Positions 43,635 to 54,174 of a stretch of DNA of 64,000 nt are shown here, in pieces. A program made the position numbers and the translations under genes. Numbering within the stretch: the stretch's first letter is position 1; every line of letters starts with the position of its first letter. The stretch lies in contig JBBCIG010000017.1 in assembly GCA_037200685.1 (NCBI GenBank), forward strand, positions 62,001-126,000. Reading direction: 5' to 3'. The stretch is from JAJKIP01 sp037200685. GTDB taxonomy: Bacteria > Bacteroidota > Bacteroidia > Chitinophagales > Chitinophagaceae. Below the pieces are notes generated by a model. That model was not told where the DNA came from, did not search any database, and saw nothing but the letters and a program-made list of their open reading frames with translations.

Positions 43635-45197
43635 TTATAATACGGTAAAATTCTGAATGCAGAGAAGTTGTTCTTTAGCATCAGTAAGCCGTAGCATGTA
43701 CCGGCCTTTGGGGAATGTATTAACAGGAATAGATTGCAAATTACCGGGTGTTTTAAAAACAATCCTTTTTACAAGATCCCCGGAAGTAGTAAATATTTCG
43801 GCGGTAACAGCGCCTTGCGGCAATGTAGAAGGAAAACTGATAGTAAGTTTTTCAACAGCCGGGTTAGGAAAAATTTTGACCCCGGCATTCAATTCCTCAA
43901 ACTTCACGGAACGTATTTCTGAATAATTAACTGACCGGTCTGCTTCTATCATCTTTAACCGGTAATAATTTATTCCAGGTGCGGGAGAATGATGAATATA
44001 ACTATAGCTGCCTGCATCACCTATATTCAATTTATCAATATCAATAAAATTAGTTCCATCAACAGAACGCTGGACCATCATCCGGTCGCCGGTAAACTTA
44101 TTATACAACGTAAATTGAAGCCTGGCGGTTTTGTTATCACGAACCGCAGTAAAACCAATGGTCATTGGCAGTACAGAGTTAACTGATTTATATAAACCCA
44201 TGATGCCAACAGGATCAAGTTGCGAACCGTTATCGGAATTGCTGGGATAGGTAGTCCAGTCAGCAGCAGCGGTTGTTACATCCGGGCCAAATAATGCATA
44301 GCCGTAAAATGTTTGATTAACAACGAGCCCAAGATCCGCTAAGCTGATATAAACGCCTCTTAAATTTTGTGTAGCAGCAGCAGATGGCCTGCTTTGTGAA
44401 TAATATTTTGAATCATTGATAAGAATGATATAATTAAACGTCGATGGCAACAGGTCAGGGCCAAAATTAGCCGCTGTTACTGAAACAAGATTTCCAAATG
44501 CTGTAGGTGTATTATTACCGTCGATGGCAGTAATAGCAGCAATCTTGAAGGGATCACCTGCTCCCCTATCAATAACAGCTATGCCGCTTTGTGTAAGATC
44601 GGTGCTGGTATAACATTTTACTCCCGCCGGCACAATAAAATCTACCCGTTCGATATTACTGAAGTGAGGACTGTTAACCGAATTCTGAAAAATATTATCG
44701 TAACCGCTTGTAAGATTATTTAATAAAAAAGCATTCTCCGGGTTTACTACTTCAGGAGCTATAAAATCAAACGTACCACTTGTTGCGCCAACAGCGGGAA
44801 TAGCGGAATATTTCGCCCAGAAATTATAATGCACCCGTGCATCACCAATATCAGTATTAGTGGCATGCCTGATCTTTACAATAGCTGAAGCCGGTATAGT
44901 AAGTAACGATGAAGAAAAACCAGCTACAGAAAATTGCGATACACGTAATACATTGGCCATTGATGATACATTATAGTTCATCGTAAATGAAGAACCAATG
45001 CTATCCCATGAAGAAAATAATGAGGAAGTATTGTGAAGGCCCGCTCCTTTAATATTATTCTTGGTTACCGGCGAATTAACAATGTTACTGGTAACAATCG
45101 AAGAGATAGGTTGCTGTGCGGTTGCTGAATAAGAAATAACAGTTGCTATAATAATAGCGATAATAATTTTAAGATATAGGGTGGTCACGGATTTCAT
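43635..45197 (-). CDS. T9SS type A sorting-domain surface protein
   Basis: 520 residues with signal peptide (IIIAIIIATVISYSATAQQ). The long middle is beta-rich (SGIAVIDRGAGDPFKIAAIT, NYIILINDSKYYSQSRPSA, TFYGYALFGPDVT) and holds no domain I can name. A fibronectin-like module (LPMTIGFTAVRDNKTARLQF, NYYRLKMIEADRSVNYSEIR) leads to the sorting domain (VKIFPNPAVEKLTISFPST, IFTTSGDLVKRIV, TFPKGRYMLRLTDAKE). It should reach the cell surface. Two bases separate its stop from that of the convergent HAD gene. Confidence 0.85.
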   Translation of the reverse strand: MKSVTTLYLKIIIAIIIATVISYSATAQQPISSIVTSNIVNSPVTKNNIKGAGLHNTSSLFSSWDSIGSSFTMNYNVSSMANVLRVSQFSVAGFSSSLLTIPASAIVKIRHATNTDIGDARVHYNFWAKYSAIPAVGATSGTFDFIAPEVVNPENAFLLNNLTSGYDNIFQNSVNSPHFSNIERVDFIVPAGVKCYTSTDLTQSGIAVIDRGAGDPFKIAAITAIDGNNTPTAFGNLVSVTAANFGPDLLPSTFNYIILINDSKYYSQSRPSAAATQNLRGVYISLADLGLVVNQTFYGYALFGPDVTTAAADWTTYPSNSDNGSQLDPVGIMGLYKSVNSVLPMTIGFTAVRDNKTARLQFTLYNKFTGDRMMVQRSVDGTNFIDIDKLNIGDAGSYSYIHHSPAPGINYYRLKMIEADRSVNYSEIRSVKFEELNAGVKIFPNPAVEKLTISFPSTLPQGAVTAEIFTTSGDLVKRIVFKTPGNLQSIPVNTFPKGRYMLRLTDAKEQLLCIQNFTVL

Positions 45198-45463
45198 ACA
45201 TCGACGGATAGTGGTTATACAAAATAAGACCTATTACTACGGACAGGCAATAATCGGAAACACTTACGTAATTCATACATAGCCTGCGTCGTAAGGTCAC
45301 GTTCATCAAGCTGGTAAAATCCCGTTGATCTGCTTTTACATAAAGATTTTGTAGTTATTATTCTACATTTTATCTTTCTTTAACAGGACAACAAAAGAAT
45401 ATAAAGAACTATTTTTTATGATTTGATTGTCACGTTCCTTTATCCCATTGAAAACCTGTATTT

Positions 45464-45781
45464 ATGAAAAAGAAATTTGAAAAACTAACTAAAGATTCTA
45501 CCCAACAATTAGCCATCACTGCAAAACTTGAAGAATTCTGGTTTGTAGAAAAACTGGTGGAAGAACTGGCTGACAGATCCGATATCAATAGAAGCAATGA
45601 AATGATCGTCGGTGAATGGCAAGATGTCACGACTTCTTCTTTGGAAGCCCTTGTATGTGGTAACATGACGATTGCAGATGAAAAAAATACACTGCAGATA
45701 GAATTTATAAGTTCGTTCTTTTTTACGTGTTGCTCTGATGATAAAGGGATGAAGCTTACGTGGAGCAATTCTCTTTCCTGA
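45464..45781 (+). CDS. Small protein of an unrecognised family (copy 2)
   Basis: 105 residues, MKKKFEKLTKDSTQQLAITA. Shares EEFWFVEKLVEELAD, then ALVCGNMTIADE, then FISSFFFTCCSDDKGMKLTW plus SNSLS with the copy at 37885. Upstream regions also look alike (TTCCTTTATCC about 40-60 bp before each start). A terminator-like hairpin lies 16 bp downstream. It sits directly before the PKD adhesin gene but has its own terminator. Unknown function. Confidence 0.75.
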   Translation: MKKKFEKLTKDSTQQLAITAKLEEFWFVEKLVEELADRSDINRSNEMIVGEWQDVTTSSLEALVCGNMTIADEKNTLQIEFISSFFFTCCSDDKGMKLTWSNSLS

Positions 45782-45796
45782 TCATGAATTTTCATC

Positions 45797-45836
45797 ACTA
45801 GGGCCTTACACTTACTCCCTAGTATTATTCCTTTCT
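45797..45836 (+). terminator. Terminator-like hairpin
   Basis: ACTAGGG, loop, CCCTAGT followed by a T-rich run (ATTATTCCTTTCTTTT). Confidence 0.6.
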
Positions 45837-45976
45837 TTTACAGAGAGTTTCTACGCATTATTAAAAAATAATGGGTCAAAGCCGTGCGAAAGATTTACGA
45901 TAAAAAAAGAACGATATATTTTAGCGTTGAGTACCGTTGAATATCCTATTTAGAGAACCTATATCCAGTTACCCCC

Positions 45977-48900
45977 ATGATTTCGCCAGGAACGTTCCCA
46001 CGCCGGTGTATCACATTTTTTGTGATTCTTTTGCTGATGCAGGCAAAAATTTTTGCGCAAGTTACCGCTGATTTTTCCGCAACACCGCTCTCAGGATGTT
46101 CTCCGATGGTTGTTCAGTTTACAGATCTCTCTACCGGTGGTGTTAATGATTGGCGCTGGGATCTTGGAAATGGCGTTACTTCTCTTTTAAAAAATCCTTC
46201 TACTACTTATTTCAATCCTGGTACATATACTATTAAACTAACAGTACGCAATACTATAAATGGCAGCGTACATGAAACTACTAAAAATCAATACATCACA
46301 GTCTATGCGAATCCTGTAGTATATTTTAAAGCATCTGATTCCACAGGGTGTTTTCCACTACCTGTTCAGTTTACAGACTACAGTACACCAGGCAGCGGAA
46401 CGATTACGAATTGGAGCTGGGACTTAGGCGATGGTACGACTTCAACGCTTCAAAACCCTTCACATACTTATACATCGGCAGGTTCTTTTACAGTTACCCT
46501 GCGTGTTACGAATAGCTTTGGTTGTGTCAAAACTTTCAGCAAAACACAATACATTCAAACTGCGGATGGTGTTGTTTCTGATTTTACCAATAATAACCCG
46601 GGAAGTTGCACAGCCCCTATCACGATTAATTTTATCAATACATCTACCGGTCCCGGTGCGCTAACATATCAATGGGATTTTGGCGATGGTAATACTTCCA
46701 CGCAACAAAACCCTTCTCATACTTATGCCAATCCCGGTTCTTATACTGTTACATTAGTTACTGTAAGCCCGCAAGGTTGCAGCGCTACCATGACAAAGCC
46801 GAACCATATCAGCATCGGCAGCATCTCATCTGAATTTACGGTACCGCCAATTATCTGCCAGGGCAGTCCCGCCAATATTATTAATACAACTACACCAGTA
46901 CCCGGCAGCGTGCTATGGGATTTCGGTGATGGTACTACCTCTACAGATATTAACCCGGTAAAAACATATACAACCAGCGGCACATTTAACATTAAGCTGG
47001 AAAATAATTTTGGAGGTTGTACCCAATCAGTCACCCATTCTGTTGTGGTGAACGCAAAACCAACAGCGGCTTTCACTGCTACTCAAACAAACTTCTGCCA
47101 GGTTCCTGCTGTTGCTAATTTTACCAACACATCAACAGGTGCGGCCAGTTATCAATGGACGTTCGGTGATGGCGGAACATCAACAGTTCAAAATCCATCG
47201 CATACTTATAACGCCACCGGTAATTACACTGTACAATTAATAGTTACCAGTGCGGCCGGTTGTGTTGATACACTGACAAGAACAGAATATATCCGGGTAC
47301 AACGCCCGACAATTGCATTTAATAATCTCCCGATGGAAGGATGTATTCCATTGACCATTGCTCCAACTGCTACAATAGTATCCAACCAGCCTATTGCGGG
47401 TTATCTCTGGGATTTCGGTGATGGTGGTACCAGCACAGTCGCTAATCCTTCGCATACGTATACAGTTGCCGGTACATATAATGTATCATTAACCATTACA
47501 ACAACAGGTGGCTGTACACAAACTTTTACATTAACCAATGCGGTACGTGCAGGAATTAAACCTGTTACCCATTTCAGCGCTAATCCTACTGACGTCTGTG
47601 CCATGACGAATATAAATTTCACGGATAACAGTACAGGAAACCCGGACCGGTGGTTATGGGAATTTGGTGATGGCGGAACATCTACGGCACAAAACCCAAC
47701 GTATGCTTATTCCGATACAGGGTATTTTACTGTAACATTGACAATATGGAGCAATGGTTGCCCCGATAAACTTATTATCCCGAATATGATTCATATTCGT
47801 CCGCCAATAGCCCGTTTCATTTTTAACAGGGATTGTGCTGATAAATTAGAAATAGCTTTTGTTGATCAATCCATCGGCGCTGAAACATGGACGTGGAATT
47901 TCGGTGATGGCAATACTTCCACTGCGCAAAATCCGTCACATACTTTCGCAGGGCCTGGTAGTTACACCGTAAGGCTTACTGTCACGAATGCGAGTTGTAT
48001 GCATACTACTACTCAAACGGTCCTTATTATAAATGAGCAGGCCAACTTTACTTCAGACCAAACAGAACTTTGTAAAGGATCAACAGCAACATTTACGCCT
48101 ACGGGTATTAATGGAGCTAATATAAATACATGGCGATGGAATTTTGGTGATGGAACGCCGCTGGTGTCTACGGCCGGGCCTGTATCACATACTTATACAA
48201 GATCCGGAGTATTTACTGTTACCTTAACTATCACGGATATTCTTGGTTGCACTTCGGTAAAGACACTGCCAATTACTGTATTTGGTCCTACCGCTTTATT
48301 TACATCCAGTCTTCCCGCTGCATGTTTAGGCGAAAGCAATATAGAATTTACAGATGCTTCCACTACAGATGGTACGCATGGACTGGTAAAATGGATATGG
48401 AATTATGGTGATGGCACGATTGATTCAACAACTCCCCCACCGTACAGTCATTTTTATACTACCGCAGGTGAGTTTGATGTATCATTAAAAGTAGTTGACA
48501 ACTATGGCTGCTCGGATATAATCACCAAGCCCGCAGGTATTATCATAGCGCAACCTCATGCTGATTTCAGTTCACTGGATACATTGTCCTGTATTGGTAA
48601 ACCAATTGTGTTTACAAACGCATCTACTGGTTATGATCCCCAATATAACTGGACATTCGGTGATGGCGGGATAAGTAATGTGACCAACCCAACACATTTT
48701 TATGGTGCCGTAGGAATTTACAGTGTCCATCTCTTTGTAACGGACCGCTATGGTTGTAAAGATTCTCTCAAGAGAGAAAATTATATTAATATCAGTTACC
48801 CATCAGCATCTTTCACTGTTTCGGATACGCTGGGTATTTGTCCCCCATTACTAGTAAATTTTACAAATACCTCTACTGATTTTACAAGTGTATTGTGGAA

Positions 48901-50785
48901 TTTTGGAGATGGCAACACGTCAACATTGAATGACCCTTCCCATTATTATACCCAACCAGGTATTTATAATGCAATACTCACGGTGACCGGGCCGGGAGGA
49001 TGTACAGCAGCTGATACGATAAAAATAGAAGTCCGCGGTCCAAGCGGAACGTTTAGTTACGCACCGTTGATTGGTTGCAATCCATTAACTGTAAATTTCA
49101 CGGCTGTTACATCCAACCGTGTTTCATTTATCTGGGACTACAGCGATGGCAATACGTTTTTCACCACCGATTCAGTTGTATCACATACATACACTGCACC
49201 GGGTGAATATATTCCAAAGATGATCATCATCGATGCAAGTGGTTGTTCTGTACCTATCGCCGGCACTGATGTGATAAAAGTAGTGGGCATCACCGCATCA
49301 TTCACCGGAGACCAGTTTACATTTTGCGATTCTGGATATATTCATTTAACAAATACTTCTGTCAGCAACGACCTGATCACTAATTATCAATGGGATTTCG
49401 GCGATGGTAATACCAGCACCGAAGAAAACCCAACACATCACTATACAACAGCGGGTGTTTATGATATTACATTAACTGTTACTACGCAAACTGGTTGTAC
49501 GGATACGTATGTTATGCCTGACACGGTAGAAATTTATGTAAGTCCTATCATCAGTATTCTTGGTGATAACGGCGCCTGCGTTCCCGCACAACTTACTTTC
49601 AATGGACAAATAAACAGGGGCGACAGCGCCAACCTGAAATGGCAATGGAATTTTGATAATGGCAGTACTGATACATTACAACATCCGCTTCCTCAAACGT
49701 TCACTTCCGCAAGACTCTATAATATTACAGCAGCAGTAATAGACAATAACGGATGTGTTGCCAATGCGGTAAAAACGGTTGACATGCATCCATTGCCCAA
49801 TACGAATGCCGGCATAGATGCTGTAGCTTGCCGCGACGTTCCCCTGCAATTGACTGCAACGGGCGCCGCTACTTATATATGGGACCCGCATCCTTCATTG
49901 AGTTGTACTGATTGCGCAGCTCCTTTAGCCATCCCGACTGATACGATAACTTATGCCGTAACGGGTATTTCAGAATTTGGTTGTATAAAAAGAGATTCTG
50001 TATTTGTCAGGGTAAGACAAAAATTCAATGTGCTTGTGAGTCCTGATGATACACTTTGTGTGGGCGGTTTTGTTCGCTTATCCGCATCAGGCGCTGATCA
50101 TTATACCTGGTCACCTGCAACAGGATTAGATAATCCAAATATCGCTACACCGAGAGCAACACCAACACAAACGACAACGTATACTGTTACCGGCACAGAC
50201 GATGACAATTGCTTTGCTGTCTCAAAATCAGTGACAATAAGAGTCTACCCGATACCTACAGTTGATGCTGGTAAGGATACAACGATATCAGTTGGTTTTA
50301 GCGGTCAGTTGCATGCAGTTGGTTCACCGGATATTACTAAATGGACATGGACGCCTGCTTATTATATAAGTTGTCTTGATTGCCCCAACCCGCAGGTGGC
50401 GCCGAAACAAACAACAAAATATACAGTACAGGTACAAAATATCGGCGGGTGCAGGAACAGCGATGATGTTACCGTATTCGTTATGTGTAAAAATGGAAAC
50501 TTGTTTATCCCTAATACCTTCTCTCCAAATAACGATGGTGTAAATGATAAATTTTACCCGAGAGGAAAAGGAATTGCACTGATAAAAGTGTTCCGTGTAT
50601 TTGACCGCTGGGGCGAAGTTCTTTATGAAAGAATAAATTTCAATCCTAACGATGCAGCGGCGGGATGGGATGGAATGTATAAAGGAGAAAAAGTATCATC
50701 GGATGTATATATATATACCTGCGATGTAGTGTGCGAGAATAATGAAGTCCTCTCGTTTAAAGGAGACGTGACTGTATTAAGATAA
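45977..50785 (+). CDS. Gliding/adhesion surface protein with ~15 PKD domains and T9SS type B domain
   Basis: 1602 residues with a signal peptide (CITFFVILLLMQAKIFAQ). I count about 15 PKD repeats, each with the marker W-x-F/L-G-D/N-G-x-T/S (for example WSWDLGDGTTS, YQWDFGDGNTS, WLWEFGDGGTS, WTWNFGDGNTS) followed by NPxHxYxxxGxYxVTL. Next come three Ig-like modules around YIWDPHPSLS, YTWSPATGLD and WTWTPAYYIS. The C-terminus (LFIPNTFSPNNDGVNDKFYP, VFDRWGEVLYERINF, GWDGMYKGEKVSSDVYIY) is the type B gliding-motility sorting domain. Its partner PorP/SprF gene follows 40 bp later, as in SprB-type adhesin pairs of Bacteroidota. Surface-exposed, involved in gliding or adhesion. Confidence 0.92.
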   Translation: MISPGTFPRRCITFFVILLLMQAKIFAQVTADFSATPLSGCSPMVVQFTDLSTGGVNDWRWDLGNGVTSLLKNPSTTYFNPGTYTIKLTVRNTINGSVHETTKNQYITVYANPVVYFKASDSTGCFPLPVQFTDYSTPGSGTITNWSWDLGDGTTSTLQNPSHTYTSAGSFTVTLRVTNSFGCVKTFSKTQYIQTADGVVSDFTNNNPGSCTAPITINFINTSTGPGALTYQWDFGDGNTSTQQNPSHTYANPGSYTVTLVTVSPQGCSATMTKPNHISIGSISSEFTVPPIICQGSPANIINTTTPVPGSVLWDFGDGTTSTDINPVKTYTTSGTFNIKLENNFGGCTQSVTHSVVVNAKPTAAFTATQTNFCQVPAVANFTNTSTGAASYQWTFGDGGTSTVQNPSHTYNATGNYTVQLIVTSAAGCVDTLTRTEYIRVQRPTIAFNNLPMEGCIPLTIAPTATIVSNQPIAGYLWDFGDGGTSTVANPSHTYTVAGTYNVSLTITTTGGCTQTFTLTNAVRAGIKPVTHFSANPTDVCAMTNINFTDNSTGNPDRWLWEFGDGGTSTAQNPTYAYSDTGYFTVTLTIWSNGCPDKLIIPNMIHIRPPIARFIFNRDCADKLEIAFVDQSIGAETWTWNFGDGNTSTAQNPSHTFAGPGSYTVRLTVTNASCMHTTTQTVLIINEQANFTSDQTELCKGSTATFTPTGINGANINTWRWNFGDGTPLVSTAGPVSHTYTRSGVFTVTLTITDILGCTSVKTLPITVFGPTALFTSSLPAACLGESNIEFTDASTTDGTHGLVKWIWNYGDGTIDSTTPPPYSHFYTTAGEFDVSLKVVDNYGCSDIITKPAGIIIAQPHADFSSLDTLSCIGKPIVFTNASTGYDPQYNWTFGDGGISNVTNPTHFYGAVGIYSVHLFVTDRYGCKDSLKRENYINISYPSASFTVSDTLGICPPLLVNFTNTSTDFTSVLWNFGDGNTSTLNDPSHYYTQPGIYNAILTVTGPGGCTAADTIKIEVRGPSGTFSYAPLIGCNPLTVNFTAVTSNRVSFIWDYSDGNTFFTTDSVVSHTYTAPGEYIPKMIIIDASGCSVPIAGTDVIKVVGITASFTGDQFTFCDSGYIHLTNTSVSNDLITNYQWDFGDGNTSTEENPTHHYTTAGVYDITLTVTTQTGCTDTYVMPDTVEIYVSPIISILGDNGACVPAQLTFNGQINRGDSANLKWQWNFDNGSTDTLQHPLPQTFTSARLYNITAAVIDNNGCVANAVKTVDMHPLPNTNAGIDAVACRDVPLQLTATGAATYIWDPHPSLSCTDCAAPLAIPTDTITYAVTGISEFGCIKRDSVFVRVRQKFNVLVSPDDTLCVGGFVRLSASGADHYTWSPATGLDNPNIATPRATPTQTTTYTVTGTDDDNCFAVSKSVTIRVYPIPTVDAGKDTTISVGFSGQLHAVGSPDITKWTWTPAYYISCLDCPNPQVAPKQTTKYTVQVQNIGGCRNSDDVTVFVMCKNGNLFIPNTFSPNNDGVNDKFYPRGKGIALIKVFRVFDRWGEVLYERINFNPNDAAAGWDGMYKGEKVSSDVYIYTCDVVCENNEVLSFKGDVTVLR

Positions 50786-50825
50786 AAAATTAAAATCCGG
50801 ACCTGTTGAATTTAAATCCGACACC

Positions 50826-51839
50826 ATGAAGAAATTTTACATAAAATCTATCACACTAATAGCGCTGCTGGTTACAACCATAGCCGATGCGCAGGATATC
50901 CATTTTTCGCAGTTTGCGGAAACGCCTTTATACCGCAATCCCGCCCTGGCCGGAATTGTAACCGGCGATATTCGTGTACAGGTTTTATACCGTACACAAT
51001 GGAACAGTGTAGCGAATGCTTATAAAACAGGATCATTAAACGCTGAATATAAAATGCCGGTTGGAAGAGGTGATGATTACATGACAGTGGGTTTACTTGC
51101 TTTTTATGACAGGGCGGGAACGACCAGTCTTACAACGACGCATATAATGCCTGCATTAAATTTTCATAAATCATTAAGCACTGAAAAGAATATGTATTTA
51201 TCCGCAGGGTTCATGGGCGGATATGTACAGCGCCGTTTGGATATTTCTAAAATAACAACGAACAATCAATACGACGGAATGGGCGATGGCGAAAATTTAA
51301 GTCTTTCCCAATACGCTTATCTTGATGGCAGCGCAGGCATCAGCTTTAATTCCGGTATTGGCGATAATCCAAATGATAATTTCGTCATCGGCTTAGCCTA
51401 TCATCACTTTAACCGTCCGCAATCTTCTTTCTTCAATAATGCGGATGTAAGGATCAGTCCTAAAATAGTTGGATCGGCGGATGTAAAATTTGATGTAAAC
51501 GAATATTCCAGCTTACTGATACAAACAAATTATGCAAAACAGGGTAAATACACGGAAACAATTGCTGGTTTTATGTATGGTTTAAAATTCGGCGCACTGG
51601 TAGACAATCCTGATTATCTAATACAAGGCGGTGCATATTTGCGCTGGAATGATGCATTGATACCTATGGTAAAGCTGGATTACCGTCCTTTTGCAGTAGG
51701 GCTTAGCTATGATGTAAACATTTCAAAATTAAAAACAAGCAGCTATGGCCGTGGCGGATTTGAATTATCTATTACTTATATTGGTTTATTAGATAAATAT
51801 AAATCTACTCTTAACGCAACGAGATGTCCTCGGTTCTGA
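50826..51839 (+). CDS. PorP/SprF family outer-membrane protein
   Basis: 337 residues with signal peptide (SITLIALLVTTIADAQ). HFSQFAETPLYRNPALAGIV and VQVLYRTQWNSVANAYKTGS are the family opening; VGLLAFYDRAGTTSLTTTHI, GDNPNDNFVIGLAYHHFNRP and LDYRPFAVGLSYDVNIS are beta-barrel strands, and it ends in an outer-membrane-type strand. PorP/SprF proteins help export and anchor their adjacent PKD adhesin, here the 45977 gene. Probably one operon with it. Confidence 0.92.
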   Translation: MKKFYIKSITLIALLVTTIADAQDIHFSQFAETPLYRNPALAGIVTGDIRVQVLYRTQWNSVANAYKTGSLNAEYKMPVGRGDDYMTVGLLAFYDRAGTTSLTTTHIMPALNFHKSLSTEKNMYLSAGFMGGYVQRRLDISKITTNNQYDGMGDGENLSLSQYAYLDGSAGISFNSGIGDNPNDNFVIGLAYHHFNRPQSSFFNNADVRISPKIVGSADVKFDVNEYSSLLIQTNYAKQGKYTETIAGFMYGLKFGALVDNPDYLIQGGAYLRWNDALIPMVKLDYRPFAVGLSYDVNISKLKTSSYGRGGFELSITYIGLLDKYKSTLNATRCPRF

Positions 51840-51880
51840 TAAAAAGTTAACTATCGCATTTGCCCATTCGTGTTAATGCA

Positions 51881-51928
51881 GTTGAACGGAGCGTCGCAAC
51901 GAAGATGCTAGTAGCACTGGCGCTGGTA
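51881..51928 (+). repeat. Dispersed repeat DR1, copy 14
   Basis: TTGAACGGAGCGTCGCAACG and GATGCTAGTAGCACTGGCGC. Located between two convergent genes. Confidence 0.88.
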
Positions 51929-51938
51929 TCAAAAAATA

Positions 51939-54098
51939 TTATTTCACTGTTATTGTTGCATTCTTAGCCGTCTCAACATCTTTCGCCACATCAGGCCGTA
52001 TTGTTTCCCAATGAAAACGCAGGTGATCATTTTGCTGCCAGGGCTTTCCATCCTGCTCGCTGTAGTGCACCAATGGCATGTCTTTATACAAAGGCCTGGT
52101 AATGCTGATGACAACATCCCAATATTTCAATGCTGTTTGCAAATGGTTAATCGCCGCTTGTCTGTTCGTCTCTATTTCACTAGTACGATAAGTTTGTAAT
52201 GCTACAGCCCCACGCAATTTTTCAGCAAAATGCAAACCGAGATTGGCCCATGTTTTTATATCGGCTACTTCATACAACAATGCTTTGTCAGTTCCTACAG
52301 TAATGCCGCTAACTAATTGCAAGGCTTTCTTACAATCTTTTTCCAGCATATTGGCTAAAGCAAGTGGTGTAACTTTATTTTTTCTAAACGAAACTTTTGT
52401 TCCCAGTGCTTTTACATACTCCGATACAGAAATATAATCCGTATCCAACGTGGGTTGGTTGATCAGCCTGTCAATAGAAATATAATCTACACGTTTCGTT
52501 TTACTATCCAATGCCATCATTCCTTCGCTGTACAAAGTGAAATCCCAGCCCAAATCAAAATCAGCGGCGAGCCGCAATGGCGTTTTTCCTGCGAGAGAAG
52601 ATGCTTCTAACAAATTATTTCCCTGCTTACCATAGCGCCTTGTGAATTCTGATTTAAATATTTCATCCGGTGCGGAAGGATTGTACAACAAACGTCCCCA
52701 TATTTTATAAAACAACCACTGTCTTTCAAACGCATATTTCCATGGAAGGTTAATACTGTCTTTTGTAAAATAATCTTTTGCGGGAATATAAGTTTCCGAA
52801 CCAATGAAGTACCCACCGACATAAGGTTGCGAGTTAGCAAGTATGTGTTCACGAACAAAAGAAGGCACACCCCATCGAAGACAAAAGAAATCTTCATTGC
52901 GTGCCGTCCATGTTATTTTATATTTTACCGGCACCGGTTTAAAATAAGTATCGTATAATTTTCCGCCGTGTACTTTTATCAGCTTCGGCGTAGAATGTGC
53001 ATGCGACCAGTTGAATTTTAAATCAGCCCAGATCGGGCCGTCTGAAAATCCCATGTCGTACTCATCTTCAATCGCCTGGCGTGTTAATTTTTCAGTTTCA
53101 ATACTTGTGATACCCAATGAACCTGTCGTACTCGAAAAAGGAATACGGTGTACCAATTTTGATTTGCGTTTCGCTAATCGCATTCCTTCGATAATGGTTT
53201 CTTTTATCCAGTCTTCCCGTTGTTGCGGCGTCATGCCGGCCATTCCTTCTCCCAATGTTAAACCGATACCAGTGAGATCAGGATATTCTTCCAGCATCTG
53301 CGTCACACATTCTCTTGTATATCTTTTGATGATTTCGGATGTGTCGCCCGGCACAAAAAAATCATGTTGCAAATTCCCCATCGCCACGTTATGCGCTTTT
53401 GCAAATTCAGGCGTCACGAATATGTTGAAGGGAATTATATATGTATCAATCGCCCTTTCCTTCGCCATACGTGTGATGGCATGAAACAATGTTTGCCATT
53501 CTTTCATTTGCGCATCCGTCCACGGGCTTGCTTCCGGGAAATTCTTTGGCTTAATTAAATAAGTATAGGTATGAAGGTTCCACAATGACAAACTATTCAA
53601 CCTTGTTTCCGCCATCATATCCAAAAAAGATCTCCAATAACTTGTGTCACGGCAAATCTTATCATGCTGGTCTAATGAATAACTATGACGGTAAGTATCC
53701 CATGGCAAATCAAACTTAATAGCACGTAGCGCCAGGTAAGGTTTTTCGCTTCGGGCTTTCACCGCTTGTAACGGAATTTTATTCTTTATATCCTCCGCCA
53801 ATGACAGGCAGCCATAGATCAATCCTCTTTCATCACCACCCGTGATCGTAATTTCTTTCTTCACTTTTGCAATTGAAAAAGCTTCAGCGCCCAGCACCGC
53901 ATCAATCCCTACATTTATTATATACTCAGCATTCTTTGCGCCACGTTTATAACCACTGCCCAAAAGCGCTTTATACAATTGCGTACTCCCGTAATCCGTT
54001 GTCGCAGCAACACCCTTCGTCTCAATCGTCACCATCTGGCAAAAACCGCGGGGAATAAAAAGCGAAGCGATAATAAAACAAGCAATGATTTTTTTCAT
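51939..54098 (-). CDS. Secreted glycoside-hydrolase-like protein
   Basis: 719 residues with signal peptide (KKIIACFIIASLFIPRGFC). The N-terminal domain (ITITGGDERGLIYGCLSLAE) is like the non-catalytic N-terminal domain of GH20/GH67-type enzymes. A TIM-barrel-like part follows: FLDMMAETRLNSLSLWNLHT, IIPFNIFVTPEFAKAHNVAM, LTGIGLTLGEGMAGM, with acidic residues at strand ends, and then a long helical C-terminal domain. It should act on periplasmic or extracellular glycans; family number and linkage cannot be given. It stands alone without SusC/SusD genes. Confidence 0.7.
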   Translation of the reverse strand: MKKIIACFIIASLFIPRGFCQMVTIETKGVAATTDYGSTQLYKALLGSGYKRGAKNAEYIINVGIDAVLGAEAFSIAKVKKEITITGGDERGLIYGCLSLAEDIKNKIPLQAVKARSEKPYLALRAIKFDLPWDTYRHSYSLDQHDKICRDTSYWRSFLDMMAETRLNSLSLWNLHTYTYLIKPKNFPEASPWTDAQMKEWQTLFHAITRMAKERAIDTYIIPFNIFVTPEFAKAHNVAMGNLQHDFFVPGDTSEIIKRYTRECVTQMLEEYPDLTGIGLTLGEGMAGMTPQQREDWIKETIIEGMRLAKRKSKLVHRIPFSSTTGSLGITSIETEKLTRQAIEDEYDMGFSDGPIWADLKFNWSHAHSTPKLIKVHGGKLYDTYFKPVPVKYKITWTARNEDFFCLRWGVPSFVREHILANSQPYVGGYFIGSETYIPAKDYFTKDSINLPWKYAFERQWLFYKIWGRLLYNPSAPDEIFKSEFTRRYGKQGNNLLEASSLAGKTPLRLAADFDLGWDFTLYSEGMMALDSKTKRVDYISIDRLINQPTLDTDYISVSEYVKALGTKVSFRKNKVTPLALANMLEKDCKKALQLVSGITVGTDKALLYEVADIKTWANLGLHFAEKLRGAVALQTYRTSEIETNRQAAINHLQTALKYWDVVISITRPLYKDMPLVHYSEQDGKPWQQNDHLRFHWETIRPDVAKDVETAKNATITVK

Positions 54099-54174
54099 GT
54101 AATGAATTTAGCAAGTTATTGACTAAAAAAAATATTTTAGTTAGCGCAAGAAATTTTAATAATAGCTTTTATGT

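Noticed and set aside
51939..54098. Polysaccharide utilisation locus around the glycosidase-like gene
   Set aside because: No SusC/SusD pair, sulfatase or further glycosidase is next to it.
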